Shown: one piece after another, positions 1 to 8,700 of the stretch
Position numbering within the stretch: the first letter of the stretch is position 1
Layout of the letters: each line of letters opens with the position of its first letter
IMG/VR virus record: IMGVR_UViG_3300025889_001101
Span: 1-21,546 of that record
Length of the DNA: 21,546 nt
Reading direction: 5' to 3' (one strand)
Source of the DNA: a virus
Position numbers and translations under genes: made by a program
Notes under the pieces: model-generated
Told to the model about the DNA's origin: nothing
The model's input: only the letters and a program-made list of their open reading frames with translations
Database searches by the model: none

Positions 1-182
1 GAACTTATTTATCGGGTAAAGGAGTTTCTATTGAAAACTTTGGAGATGGTTTTAATTTTGAATATCAACTTGGACAAACAATAGCAGGTGTATCTGACAC
101 ATTAACTTTATGTGCTAAAGGTGCATCTAATAATGATGGTGTTATTGGTTCATTAAAATGGTACGATACGACAAATGGCTAA
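1..182 (+). CDS. 3' end of a virion-like protein (partial)
   Basis: An open frame enters from the left edge (first full codon at 3) and ends at the TAA at 180-182, leaving 59 residues. The fragment is rich in Gly, Thr, Asn and Ser with alternating hydrophobics, as in beta-rich phage tail or decoration proteins, and ends in LKWYDTTNG. Its stop overlaps the next start by 8 bases (ATGGCTAA), the same close packing as the following genes, which supports a real gene. The product is not recognised; a structural role is inferred from position and composition only. Confidence 0.7.
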   Translation, partial: TYLSGKGVSIENFGDGFNFEYQLGQTIAGVSDTLTLCAKGASNNDGVIGSLKWYDTTNG

Positions 183-513
183 CTTTTATAAAAACAAATT
201 CTATGATCCTAGCACAACAGATGCTGTGACTTTATATACTTGTCCTAGCAATGCAAATGCAATAATTCAAAATGTTCAAATAACTAATACGAGTGGATCA
301 AAAGTATTTAAAACTCATATAACAGATAGTTCTGCAACGACTAGTTATGTTGTAGCATATGCATCTATTACAGGACCAACTATTTGTAATCTTGCAAAAG
401 GACCCTTGATATTAGAAGAAAGCGATTCAATAGCTCTTGAAACTTCTGATGTTTCTGGTATAAGTGCAACTATATCAATATTAGAAATAAGTAGAGAAGA
501 TCAAAATGGATAA
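175..513 (+). CDS. Small beta-rich putative virion protein
   Basis: 112 residues. The pattern is that of a single beta-sandwich: a Thr/Ser-rich start (FYDPSTTDAVTLYTCP), alternating strands, an internal ITNTSG turn, and a late acidic stretch LILEESDSIAL before a final strand SATISILEIS. Short proteins of this design are common among structural genes of marine phages and may decorate capsid or tail; this is family-style recognition, not a proven homology. There is no clear Shine-Dalgarno, and the start overlaps the upstream stop, so translation is probably coupled. It overlaps the next gene by 8 bases. Confidence 0.7.
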   Translation: MANFYKNKFYDPSTTDAVTLYTCPSNANAIIQNVQITNTSGSKVFKTHITDSSATTSYVVAYASITGPTICNLAKGPLILEESDSIALETSDVSGISATISILEISREDQNG

Positions 514-733
514 TGAACCAATAAAAATAAATTGTACGACTCACATCGTAATTAAAAATAAACTTACAGGAAAAATATATAAAGATGAAGCAGAAAGAGA
601 TGCAGACATCAACGACCCAAATACACCAACAACTGTAAATCATATTCAACAAGATTTAACAGTTGAAGTATCTCCAAAGGGCCTTGAAGCATTAAAGAAA
701 GTAATGAGCAAACAAAATGAACCAAAATCCTAG
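506..733 (+). CDS. Small hypothetical protein
   Basis: 75 residues, acidic and lysine-rich, with no membrane segment. The middle (KLTGKIYKDEAERDADINDPNTP) reads as a hydrophilic linker and the end (SPKGLEALKKVMSKQ) as a short helix. It overlaps both neighbours (8 bases upstream, 17 bases with the glycosyltransferase), so it sits in one tightly coupled late operon. No family recognised. Small proteins of this type lie among tail genes in marine phages, but a virion role is only inferred from position. Confidence 0.6.
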   Translation: MDNEPIKINCTTHIVIKNKLTGKIYKDEAERDADINDPNTPTTVNHIQQDLTVEVSPKGLEALKKVMSKQNEPKS

Positions 734-1655
734 AGGCGGGACGGAATTACAATTAGAATATTTAAAAAAATACGTTGATTCAAATTTACTGGATCAAGTA
801 TCAATATGTACTTCTGTACCAGAAAAGATTCCATTAGATCCAAATAAACCAAACATTCTTTGGCAAAAGAATTCATATGATCAAACTAATCTAGCTCCTT
901 GGTTTGAAGATAAATCAAATCATAAAAAATATGATTGGTATGTATTTAATTCAAATTGGAACTATGAAAAATTTAGAATGATGTTTGATATACCTACTGA
1001 AAGATCAGTGGTAATTAAAAATGGTATAGATGAAATAAAACCTAGAAACTTAAATATTATAGGTAATAAGAAAATAAAGATAATTCATCATTCAACACCC
1101 TGGAGAGGTTTGTCAGTTTTATTAGGCGCAATGCAATTAGTAAAAAATACTAATATACAATTAGACGTATATTCTTCTTGTGAAGTTTATGGTCAAGCAT
1201 TTAAAGAACAAAATGATAAAAACTATGAAGCTTTATATGATCAAGCTAGAAAACTACCTAATGTATCTTATATTGGTTATAAACCAAATGAATACATTAA
1301 AGAACATTTACAAGATTATGATTTATTTGTTTATCCAAGCATATGGGAAGAAACGTTTTGTATATCAGCATTAGAAGCAATGGCTGCAGGTCTATACTGT
1401 ATTGTAACTAATTACGGAGCTTTATATGAAACTTGTGCAGAGTTTCCAATGAGCATACCATATTCAAATGATTATAAAAGTTTAGCTCATAAATTTGCTG
1501 CAGGTATTGATATAGCAGCTGAAACACTAAAGACAGATGGAATACAAGATCATTTAAAAGCACAGATAGAATATGTAAATAGATTTTATAATTGGAAAAC
1601 AAAAGGACAATCTTGGACAAGATTTTTAAAAGGAGTATTAGCTAATGCAAAATAA
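717..1655 (+). CDS. GT-B glycosyltransferase (GT4-like)
   Basis: 312 residues, a compact GT-B glycosyltransferase that would move a sugar from a nucleotide-sugar donor to an unknown acceptor. The N-terminal glycine loop is visible (PRGGTEL, 5-11), followed by NILWQKNSYDQ (46-56) of the first Rossmann domain. The C-terminal donor domain shows STPWRGL (126-132), VSYIGY (183-188), and the EX7E signature with Glu212 and Glu220 in EETFCISALEAMAAG, then TNYGALYE. The donor cannot be read from the sequence. It is shorter than typical cellular GT4 enzymes (about 350-400) because the N-domain is trimmed. It lies inside virion genes and overlaps a second glycosyltransferase by 11 bases, so the pair may act on one glycan, on virion proteins or on the host surface. 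Confidence 0.85.
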   Translation: MNQNPRGGTELQLEYLKKYVDSNLLDQVSICTSVPEKIPLDPNKPNILWQKNSYDQTNLAPWFEDKSNHKKYDWYVFNSNWNYEKFRMMFDIPTERSVVIKNGIDEIKPRNLNIIGNKKIKIIHHSTPWRGLSVLLGAMQLVKNTNIQLDVYSSCEVYGQAFKEQNDKNYEALYDQARKLPNVSYIGYKPNEYIKEHLQDYDLFVYPSIWEETFCISALEAMAAGLYCIVTNYGALYETCAEFPMSIPYSNDYKSLAHKFAAGIDIAAETLKTDGIQDHLKAQIEYVNRFYNWKTKGQSWTRFLKGVLANAK

Positions 1656-2508
1656 TGAACCTATCTGGTTTAATGGCAATGAAAATACAAAAGAAATAAA
1701 GTTAGAAGATTTTAATAAACAAAAAGAACCCATTAAAATATTTGTAGCTATTCCTTGTCATAGTGAGATGAGCATACATACTGTTCAATCATTATTAGTA
1801 TTACAACAAGAATGTATACAAAAAAGAATCATTATAAGTTTTAGTTTAATGAAATCTTCTTTAGTACAGCAAGGTAGAAATTTATTAGTATCTGAATTTA
1901 TGAATGATTCTATGAAATATGATTATTTATTATTCATTGATTCTGACATAGACTTTCAATCTAAAACCATATTTAAAATGATAGAAAAAGACAAGGATAT
2001 CATTGCGTGTCCTTATCCAATGAAAACATTTGATTGGGATAAAGCTTGGAATAGATTACATAAAGAAGGAATTGATGAAGCTGATCATTTAATGAAATCT
2101 GGATTTACCTTTCCAATAAAGGTACATAATAGAAATGAAATTACAGTTAATGATGGTGTAGCAGAGGTATCTCACGCACCTACTGGATGTATGCTAATTA
2201 AAAGATCAGTCATAGAAAAGATGATGAAAGAATATCCAAACTTAAAGATTCATCAACCAACCATAGTTAATGGTAAAGAAGCATTTAAAGAAAACTTTTA
2301 CAATTTATTTGATTGCGTTCACGACCCTGAAACTAAAGAGTTTTTTGGAGAAGATTTTGGTTTCTGTAAAAGATGGACCGAAATAGATGGTAAAATATAT
2401 GTTTATATATTAGATTATATAACCCACGTAGGAGAGTACCAATTTTGCGGTAGACTTTGGGACGAATTACAGTATACTAAACGTATTGACGAAAAAGCAA
2501 AAAAATAA
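1645..2508 (+). CDS. GT-A glycosyltransferase (DxD type)
   Basis: 287 residues with a GT-A fold. After a loose 30-residue lead come the first strand IKIFVAIPCHSEM (30-42), a helix and FSLMKSSLVQQGRN, then YDYLLFIDSDIDF, whose D99-S-D101 is the metal- and nucleotide-sugar-binding DxD motif. HAPTGCMLIKRSVIE (177-191) and GEDFGFCKRW (235-244) fit the acceptor-side and catalytic regions, and His261 in THVGEYQF could be a late metal ligand. The start is set by AAGGAG nine bases upstream (about 1628-1633). Substrate unknown. The 11-base overlap with the GT-B enzyme argues for joint action. It could be placed in GT2 or a mannosyltransferase-like GT-A family; sequence alone does not decide. Confidence 0.82.
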   Translation: MQNNEPIWFNGNENTKEIKLEDFNKQKEPIKIFVAIPCHSEMSIHTVQSLLVLQQECIQKRIIISFSLMKSSLVQQGRNLLVSEFMNDSMKYDYLLFIDSDIDFQSKTIFKMIEKDKDIIACPYPMKTFDWDKAWNRLHKEGIDEADHLMKSGFTFPIKVHNRNEITVNDGVAEVSHAPTGCMLIKRSVIEKMMKEYPNLKIHQPTIVNGKEAFKENFYNLFDCVHDPETKEFFGEDFGFCKRWTEIDGKIYVYILDYITHVGEYQFCGRLWDELQYTKRIDEKAKK

Positions 2509-2566
2509 TAAAGTCAATAATTACAGGTTTTCTATACCTGCCTTAAATTAATTTAACTATTAAAAT

Positions 2567-3856
2567 ATGACAATATCAAGGATGTTACAACCAAGACAAC
2601 AATACGGATTAGGAAGCTTAGTTAAATCAGCTGTAAAAGGTGTTACTGGCGCTGTTAAAGGTGTAGCTAGTGGAATTAAAGATTTTGCTAAATCTGATTT
2701 AGGTAAAGCGGCTTTAATTGGTGCTACTATGTTTGGTGTACCAGGAACACAGTTTGGTGGATTATTTGGTAGAGCTGGTTTTGGAGGAGCTGCTACAGGT
2801 TTATTTGGAAAAGCAGGAATAGGAGCAACACTAAGTGGAATACCAGGAGCTTCAAAAGCTGCAGCGTTTTTAGGTGGAGAAAAAACACTTGGTAAAACTT
2901 TAGGAGTTTTTGCTGGTGGTAGTTTATTAGGTGGTTTATTATCTAAAGCTGAACAAGGCGATCCAAACGCTATGCAAGCAACAAGAGATGTTGGTGCATT
3001 AAGAACTTATTTAACTGAAGGATATACAAATCTCGGATACTCTGCAGAAGAGATTCCTGCATTAGTAGAAAAAGATGTTTCTGAATATTCATCTATTGGT
3101 GGATATGCTAACGGAGGTAGAATAGGATTTGCTAATGGCGTAACTCCAGAATTAATGAAAAAAATAAAAGAAATTGTTAAAGAAATAGAATCAAAACCTG
3201 AAATAGAAGAAGAAAAACCTTCTAAGCTTGAAGAACAAATTAAAAAAGATTTAGAAAAAAGACATATGCAAGACATAGTTATTATGCAAAAGAAAGCATA
3301 TGGCGGTAGAATTGGCTATGCAAATGGTCCTGATAAAAAAATGATGATAGTTGATTTAATAAATAGAGGTGTTGATTTTAAAGATATTAAATCAATGACA
3401 GGAGCTTCTGATGAAGAAATTCAAGATGCTATTGGTTTCTTTAAATACGGTGGAGCTGGAGTACCATTGCCTACATTTGATGATAAAGGCAATATGATTG
3501 ATGATGGTTTATACAAAGGAAGAGAAACAAGACCAGAAGCTAAAGCTTATGGTGGAAGAATTGGTTATATGAAAGGAACTCCAGAAGGTAACGCGATTCA
3601 GGCTTCAGGGATTATGAATCTACCATTGAGTCAAAACAAGGCAGGTGTAACTGAATTAGACCTTAGAAAAACAGGTGGATTTATTCCACCAGTTGGTGTA
3701 AAAGAAAAGGCAGATGACATTCCTGCAATGTTGTCAAATAATGAATTTGTATTTACGGCCGATGCTGTTAGAGGTATGGGTAATGGAAACGTTAACTTAG
3801 GCGCGCAACGTATGTATGATATGATGAAAAAATTAGAAAAAGGAGGCAGAGTATAA
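2567..3856 (+). CDS. Putative virion protein with GGRIG repeats
   Basis: 429 residues, no enzyme motif. Residues 14-130 are a Gly/Ala/Lys-rich, mildly hydrophobic stretch (SLVKSAVKGVTGAVKGVASG and so on), as in proteins that touch membranes or pack inside capsids. Residues 195-243 are a highly charged helix or coiled coil. Three copies of a GGRIG(Y/F) motif lie near residues 180-191, 245-254 and 328-337, and the protein ends in KGGRV. Residues 382-423 (ADDIPAMLSNNEFVFTADAV, then NLGAQRMYDMMKKLE) form a compact block that I associate with marine phage structural proteins. No strong Shine-Dalgarno; the ATG at 2582 (residue 6) is an alternative start. It overlaps the next gene by one base (TAATG). 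Likely a virion or ejection component; exact role unknown. Confidence 0.7.
   Translation: MTISRMLQPRQQYGLGSLVKSAVKGVTGAVKGVASGIKDFAKSDLGKAALIGATMFGVPGTQFGGLFGRAGFGGAATGLFGKAGIGATLSGIPGASKAAAFLGGEKTLGKTLGVFAGGSLLGGLLSKAEQGDPNAMQATRDVGALRTYLTEGYTNLGYSAEEIPALVEKDVSEYSSIGGYANGGRIGFANGVTPELMKKIKEIVKEIESKPEIEEEKPSKLEEQIKKDLEKRHMQDIVIMQKKAYGGRIGYANGPDKKMMIVDLINRGVDFKDIKSMTGASDEEIQDAIGFFKYGGAGVPLPTFDDKGNMIDDGLYKGRETRPEAKAYGGRIGYMKGTPEGNAIQASGIMNLPLSQNKAGVTELDLRKTGGFIPPVGVKEKADDIPAMLSNNEFVFTADAVRGMGNGNVNLGAQRMYDMMKKLEKGGRV
3104..3577 (+). repeat. Three GGRIG(Y/F) peptide repeats within one gene
   Basis: Copies encode YANGGRIGFANG (3104-3139), YGGRIGYANG (3299-3328) and YGGRIGYMKG (3548-3577). The peptide core is constant, but the Gly and Ile codons differ between copies (GGAGGTAGAATAGGA, GGCGGTAGAATTGGC, GGTGGAAGAATTGGT). 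The repeat is therefore kept at protein level and is not a recent DNA duplication. Confidence 0.85.
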
Positions 3857-4743
3857 TGGCCGAAACAATAACACAAATAACGCAACCACCTGAGTTTATA
3901 GAAGCAGCTGGTAAAACGTATTTAACAGATTTACAAAAAGCAATTGGCGAATATAAAGCTGCAGATTTATCACAAACTTTAGGACCACAATTTGTTGCAG
4001 GTCTATCACCTTTACAACAACAAGCTATTGGACAAGCAAGTGGACTTGGATCATATGCTCCATATTTACAACAGGCAGGAACTTTAGCTGGACAAGCAGA
4101 AACACAAGCAGGATTAGCTGGTCAATATGTTGGACCACAAGCTTATCAAGCTTTTATGTCTCCATATCAACAAGATATTATTAACACAACTTTACAACAA
4201 TATGATATTCAAGCACAAAAAGGTTTACCACAACTAGCAGCTAACGCTATTAGCGCTGGGGCTTTTGGTGGTGGCAGAGAAGGTGTTCAAAGAGCAGAAT
4301 ACCAAGCTCAATCAGATTTAAATAGAGCTGCATTACAAGCTCAATTATTAGGACAAGGATACACACAAGCTCAACAAGGAGCAGCACAAGCATTTGGTCA
4401 ACAGCAACAATTAGCAGCTCAACAACAATCTTTGGGTCAACAGCAACAAGCTTTAGCTTCACTTGCTCCAAGTTTAGCAGGTTCACAAATTGCAGGTTTA
4501 ACTACTTTAGGTGGAATGCAACAAGCTCAAACACAAGCAGGATTATCTGCTCAACAACAATTAGCTCAACAACAAATGATGCAACCTTTAACAGCAGCAC
4601 AACAATATGGTGCTGGTATTGCAAGTTTAATATCTGGATACCCAGGTCAATCAAGCGTACAAACTCAACCTTCTCCAAGTGCATTACAAACTGGAATTAG
4701 TGCAGGTGCTACGTTAGCTGGATTATACAGATTATTTGGATAA
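3856..4743 (+). CDS. Gln/Ala-rich putative internal virion (ejection) protein
   Basis: 295 residues, extremely rich in Gln, Ala, Gly and Leu. The N-terminal third (ITQPPEFIEAAGKTYLTDL) looks ordered. YQAFMSPYQQDIINTTLQQYD (97-117) and ISAGAFGGGREGVQRAEYQ (132-150) match a pattern I associate with a common marine phage structural protein. From about 150 the chain becomes a long Gln/Ala helical repeat (LLGQGYTQAQQGAAQAFGQQ). The C-terminus is hydrophobic (ISAGATLAGLYRLFG). The AAGGAGG at 3839-3845, nine bases upstream, is one of the best ribosome sites here and fixes the start, one base inside the upstream stop. Composition and position suit a small ejection protein of the T7 gp14 or P22 type, by analogy rather than homology. 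Confidence 0.72.
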   Translation: MAETITQITQPPEFIEAAGKTYLTDLQKAIGEYKAADLSQTLGPQFVAGLSPLQQQAIGQASGLGSYAPYLQQAGTLAGQAETQAGLAGQYVGPQAYQAFMSPYQQDIINTTLQQYDIQAQKGLPQLAANAISAGAFGGGREGVQRAEYQAQSDLNRAALQAQLLGQGYTQAQQGAAQAFGQQQQLAAQQQSLGQQQQALASLAPSLAGSQIAGLTTLGGMQQAQTQAGLSAQQQLAQQQMMQPLTAAQQYGAGIASLISGYPGQSSVQTQPSPSALQTGISAGATLAGLYRLFG

Positions 4744-4747
4744 TATT

Positions 4748-5710
4748 ATGAGTAAAGTATTTAAAAGACCAATGTTTAGAAAAGGTGGAAATGTCAATGA
4801 AGGCATTATGACTGGTATTGTAGATAGAGAAATGCACGCTTTGTCTAATCCAGATGGAGTAGGATTTTCTAATAGAACTTCTGAACTAGCAAAAAGAAAT
4901 TTAGATATTTTAATGCAAAATATTGATCAAGATAAAGGCATTGATCCAATAACACAATTCTTAGTTGAGTTTGGACCAGAACTTGCTAGACAAAAACCTG
5001 GTGCTGGATTAATTAATGCAATAGTTTCTGCTACAGGTAAACCAATAAAAAGTTTATTAGAAACAAAAGGAAAAGAACGACAATTTTTAAGAAACCTTAA
5101 ATCAGGTGCCACACAATTAGCTATCGAACAAGCAGGTAAAGAAGATATATTATCACAAGAAATAGCTGGTAGAATGCAATTAAAAGGTATGGAAGGTGTC
5201 GATAACATCGATAGAGTTATATTTGAAAATCAATTAAAAGAAGAACTTGGTGTTTATGTTGGTAGACCTCAAGTAGCAACTAGAGCTGCTGAATTTAAAT
5301 CAAAATTTGCCGATGATTTAAGAGGTGAAGTAGGTGGTGAAAAATATGGTGGGGTTTTAACATTTGATATTTCAAATCCTAGTGAAGTAAAAGCAAATTT
5401 AAAAACTTTAAAGCAATTAGAAGGTAAATTTGTTTATGATCCTTTTTCAAACAATTATAAAAAAATAACATTTGAAAATGGTAGACCAGGTGTAGGTGGT
5501 GAATATTCAGATATTAAATCAATTCGAACAACTTCAGCTGGTACTACAGCTGGAGGAGCTCCTCTTAATTTAACAGACTATCAAAAAGATGTTTTAAGAA
5601 AAGCAGACGAAGCTAGAAAAATAAAAGAAGAAGAAGAAAAGAAAAGAGAAATTCAAAGAAAAAAACAATTTTTTGAAAAGTCTCCAACTTTAGATATTTC
5701 TGGAGCCTAG
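4748..5710 (+). CDS. Putative virion protein with FRKGG N-terminus
   Basis: 320 residues from the ATG at 4748. A TTG at 4736 lies in frame, but it sits inside the upstream gene and puts GGA (4738-4740) in the wrong place; GGA seven bases before ATG 4748 favours the latter. The N-terminus (KRPMFRKGGNVNEGIMTG, 6-23) carries the same GG motif as the neighbouring virion proteins. The middle is helical with charged segments. Residues about 275-311 form a Lys/Glu-rich coiled coil (DEARKIKEEEEKKREIQRKK). No catalytic motif. Position between two ejection-type proteins suggests a virion or assembly role. I have seen similar N-termini in uncultured marine phage proteins, but no function is known to me. 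Confidence 0.7.
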   Translation: MSKVFKRPMFRKGGNVNEGIMTGIVDREMHALSNPDGVGFSNRTSELAKRNLDILMQNIDQDKGIDPITQFLVEFGPELARQKPGAGLINAIVSATGKPIKSLLETKGKERQFLRNLKSGATQLAIEQAGKEDILSQEIAGRMQLKGMEGVDNIDRVIFENQLKEELGVYVGRPQVATRAAEFKSKFADDLRGEVGGEKYGGVLTFDISNPSEVKANLKTLKQLEGKFVYDPFSNNYKKITFENGRPGVGGEYSDIKSIRTTSAGTTAGGAPLNLTDYQKDVLRKADEARKIKEEEEKKREIQRKKQFFEKSPTLDISGA

Positions 5711-5718
5711 GAGATTAA

Positions 5719-8700
5719 ATGGCGGAAGATTTTATCCCACTATTACCAGAAGAAGAGGGAAACGAAGCTTCTTGGTATACTGCAGGTCTTGCAGGTATTG
5801 CATCAGGTTTAATTAAAGTACCAGAAGGAGTATTCTCATTAGGTGCAGAACTTATTGATTTAGGTTTTGATACTAATACAGCAGCAGACGTAGAAAGATT
5901 TTTTGATAAATTAAATCCATTTGAAGAAATAGCAGAACAAAAAGGAATTGGTAAATTAACAGAAGCTTTAACTTCAATAGGAATTCCTGGAACAGCTGGA
6001 TTTAAATTAGGATCTAAATTAGCAACTAAATATTTTAATAATAAAAAAGCTGGTAGCATTATTAGTTCCGGTTCAAAGAATCTTGTAAAAAACGCAGCTA
6101 AAGCTAAACAGTTAAATGAAAAAGAAGGATATATAAAATTTGCAGCTGGTGCTATTGGAGGTGCAGCCGGAGAAACTTTTGTAGCTGATGTTGAAGATAT
6201 AGGTACATTTGGAGATTTGTTTGATGCAGGCCCAACTCGATTAGATACTTTTTCTATAGGTGGAGGTAGAGAAGATGCTACTAGAAAATTATTAAATAGA
6301 ATAAAGTTTGGAAGTGAATCTTTATTATTTACTCCTGTTGTAGCTGGTGTAGGTAAAAGTGCAAAAGCTTTAGCACAAAAAGGAAAAGAGTTAGCATATA
6401 GTAATAGTAGATTTGAAAGATACTTAAATAAATTTGCTGAAGCATTTACTCCTGAAGGACCATTAACAAAAGCTTTATTTGGTTCACAAAAAGTTATGGA
6501 AGGATTCAAAGCTGCAGATATGAATAGAGCAACTGAGCTTGTAAAGAATATTGATAGAACAGTTGGTAAAGCACTTCCTCAAATGCAAAAAGTTTTAGAA
6601 CGTTCTTTAACAAAAGAAGAACAAGAAACATTTTATAAAGAATTAAATGAATTAATTTTAGATGGAGATTTAACTAAATTAACTTCTGCAAAAGATTCAG
6701 ATAAGTTTATAAAAAGTTTAAAGAAAAGAGGTGTGGATAATGAAACAGCTCTTTCACTTATGAATGTTGTTGATGAAGCAAGAGATACTTTTGCTAATTT
6801 AATTAAAACAACAAACAGTTTTAATGCTCCAGAGTTAAAATCAATATTACAAGATAGAATAAAATCTACCGTTAAGAATACATATAAGATATTTGAAGAT
6901 GCTCCTTTTTTAGGATTGTTTGGAAGATATAAACCTACAGATGAAGTAAAAGAAAAGGCAACTAAATTTTTTCAAAAACAAATAGCTGATGCAAATCAAG
7001 ACGTTACATTTAATCCAAGAAGTACAAAATATTATCAAGAAGCTAGGGAAATAGTTGACAAGATATTAGAAGATGGAATTAAAAAATCTAAGAATAAAGT
7101 TAAAGGACTGCCAGACACAGATTACATAAGAAAAACTTTAGAAAGTGATTTTGGTAAAGATAAAGGTTTTATTTCAAAGGTAATAAGTGAAACAGGTGTT
7201 CCTGTAAAAGTAATTAAAGAATTGTTGGGTGAAATGAGTGATCCTAGATATTCAATATTTAATGCCATCACTGAATTATCTGGTATGGCCAGAACAAGTG
7301 CAATGTTAAAACAAATGGCTGATCAAAATGATTTAATTCAAAAAGAAGGTGGTATAGGAAGTTTCTGGAAAACAAAAGATGAAGCTTTTGCTGCAACTAA
7401 TAGAACAGTTGAAATAGTTAAAATAGATGATGTCTTTGGTGAATTATTAGATTTTAAAGCTGGTCAAATAGCTAATCCTTTAGCTACTAGATATACTACA
7501 AGACCAATTGCAGAAGGGCTTTTAAGAGCTAATGGTATAACAGAAGGATTTTTTACTTCAGCTATTAGAGGTAGAGAAGGCTCAACTGCAGCTGAAAAAG
7601 GAGCAGCTTTCTTATGGAGAAATTTATTATTGTTTCCAAAGGCAACGTCTCAATTAGCTAAAACTGTATTTTCAATACCTACTCACTTAAGAAACATAAT
7701 AAGTGCTGGTGCATTTGCTGCAGCTAATGGAATATTATTTGAAGGATTTAAAAATCCAAAATTGTTAGGTGATGCTTTTAGAAAAGGTTGGCAAATATCT
7801 GGTGTAGGTAATTTAAAAGCAACTAGATTTAAAGATGCTGATTTTGAATCAGCATATAGAGAACTACTAGAATTAGGTGTTGTAAACTCACAGGTTCAAA
7901 TTGGAGATTTAAGAAATTTAATGAGAGATGTTAATTTTGGTGATAAAATATCTAACTTAGATTCAGTTTTAAATCCAATGCTTTCTAGACTAAAAAAAAT
8001 TCCAGAATATTTACAAGGTAAATATGTTGCAGAAGATGATTTTTGGAAAATAACAAATTACTTTGTTGAATTAAATAGAAGAAAAAATGCTTATATAAAA
8101 GATGCAGCAAGAAAAAAAATAAAATTTAATCCTGATGATGAAGAATTTGTAAGACAATTAAAACAAGAAGCTGCAGCAATTGTTAGAAATACAGTTCCTA
8201 ATTATGCATATGTTGGAGATGTAGTTAGAACTGCAAGATTACTACCTGTTGGTAACTTTATGTCATTTCCATCTGAAATGATTAGATCTACAGTTAATAT
8301 TGCAGAGCAAGCCATTAAAGAAATGAAACATAAGCCGCTTAAAGGTGAGATTATTGTGGGAACAGATATTGCTCCTATGGTTTACATAAAAGGAAAAGGT
8401 TTTGTTGAAAATAACAATCCAATGTATAGCATTGGTGTAACTAGAGCAACAGGAATGGCATTTACTTTAAATGCAGTACCTGCACTAACAGTAGCTGGTG
8501 CACAAGCTTTATATGATGTAACTGAAGATGAATTAAAAGCTTTAAGACAATTCGTTCCTGAATGGTCAAGAAATTCTACATTAGTTCCAATAAGAGATGA
8601 AGAAACAGGTGAATTAAAATATGTAGATTTCAGTCATTCAAATGCATACGATTTAATTGGTAGACCATTTAGAACATTAGCTAATGAGATTATTTCCGCA

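Noticed and set aside
2524-2540. Hairpin CAGGT/ACCTG as terminator before the 429 aa gene
   Set aside because: Only 5 bp with a mismatch above it, no T-run, and the flanking genes run in the same direction; likely chance. No good promoter was found in this 58-base gap either.
4370-4580. Repetitive CAACAA/CAAGCT sequence as a CRISPR or DNA repeat array
   Set aside because: It is low-complexity Gln/Ala coding in one open frame, with no regular repeat-spacer unit.
4736-4747. TTG start for the 320 aa virion protein
   Set aside because: It lies in the end of the previous gene without a ribosome site; the ATG at 4748 has GGA at fair spacing.
5715-6509. Long reverse-strand open frame (264 codons) opposite the giant virion gene
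   Set aside because: It mirrors the real gene's codon pattern, is Pro/Ser/Phe/Asn-rich and motif-free, has no ribosome site and lies wholly inside a well-supported gene.
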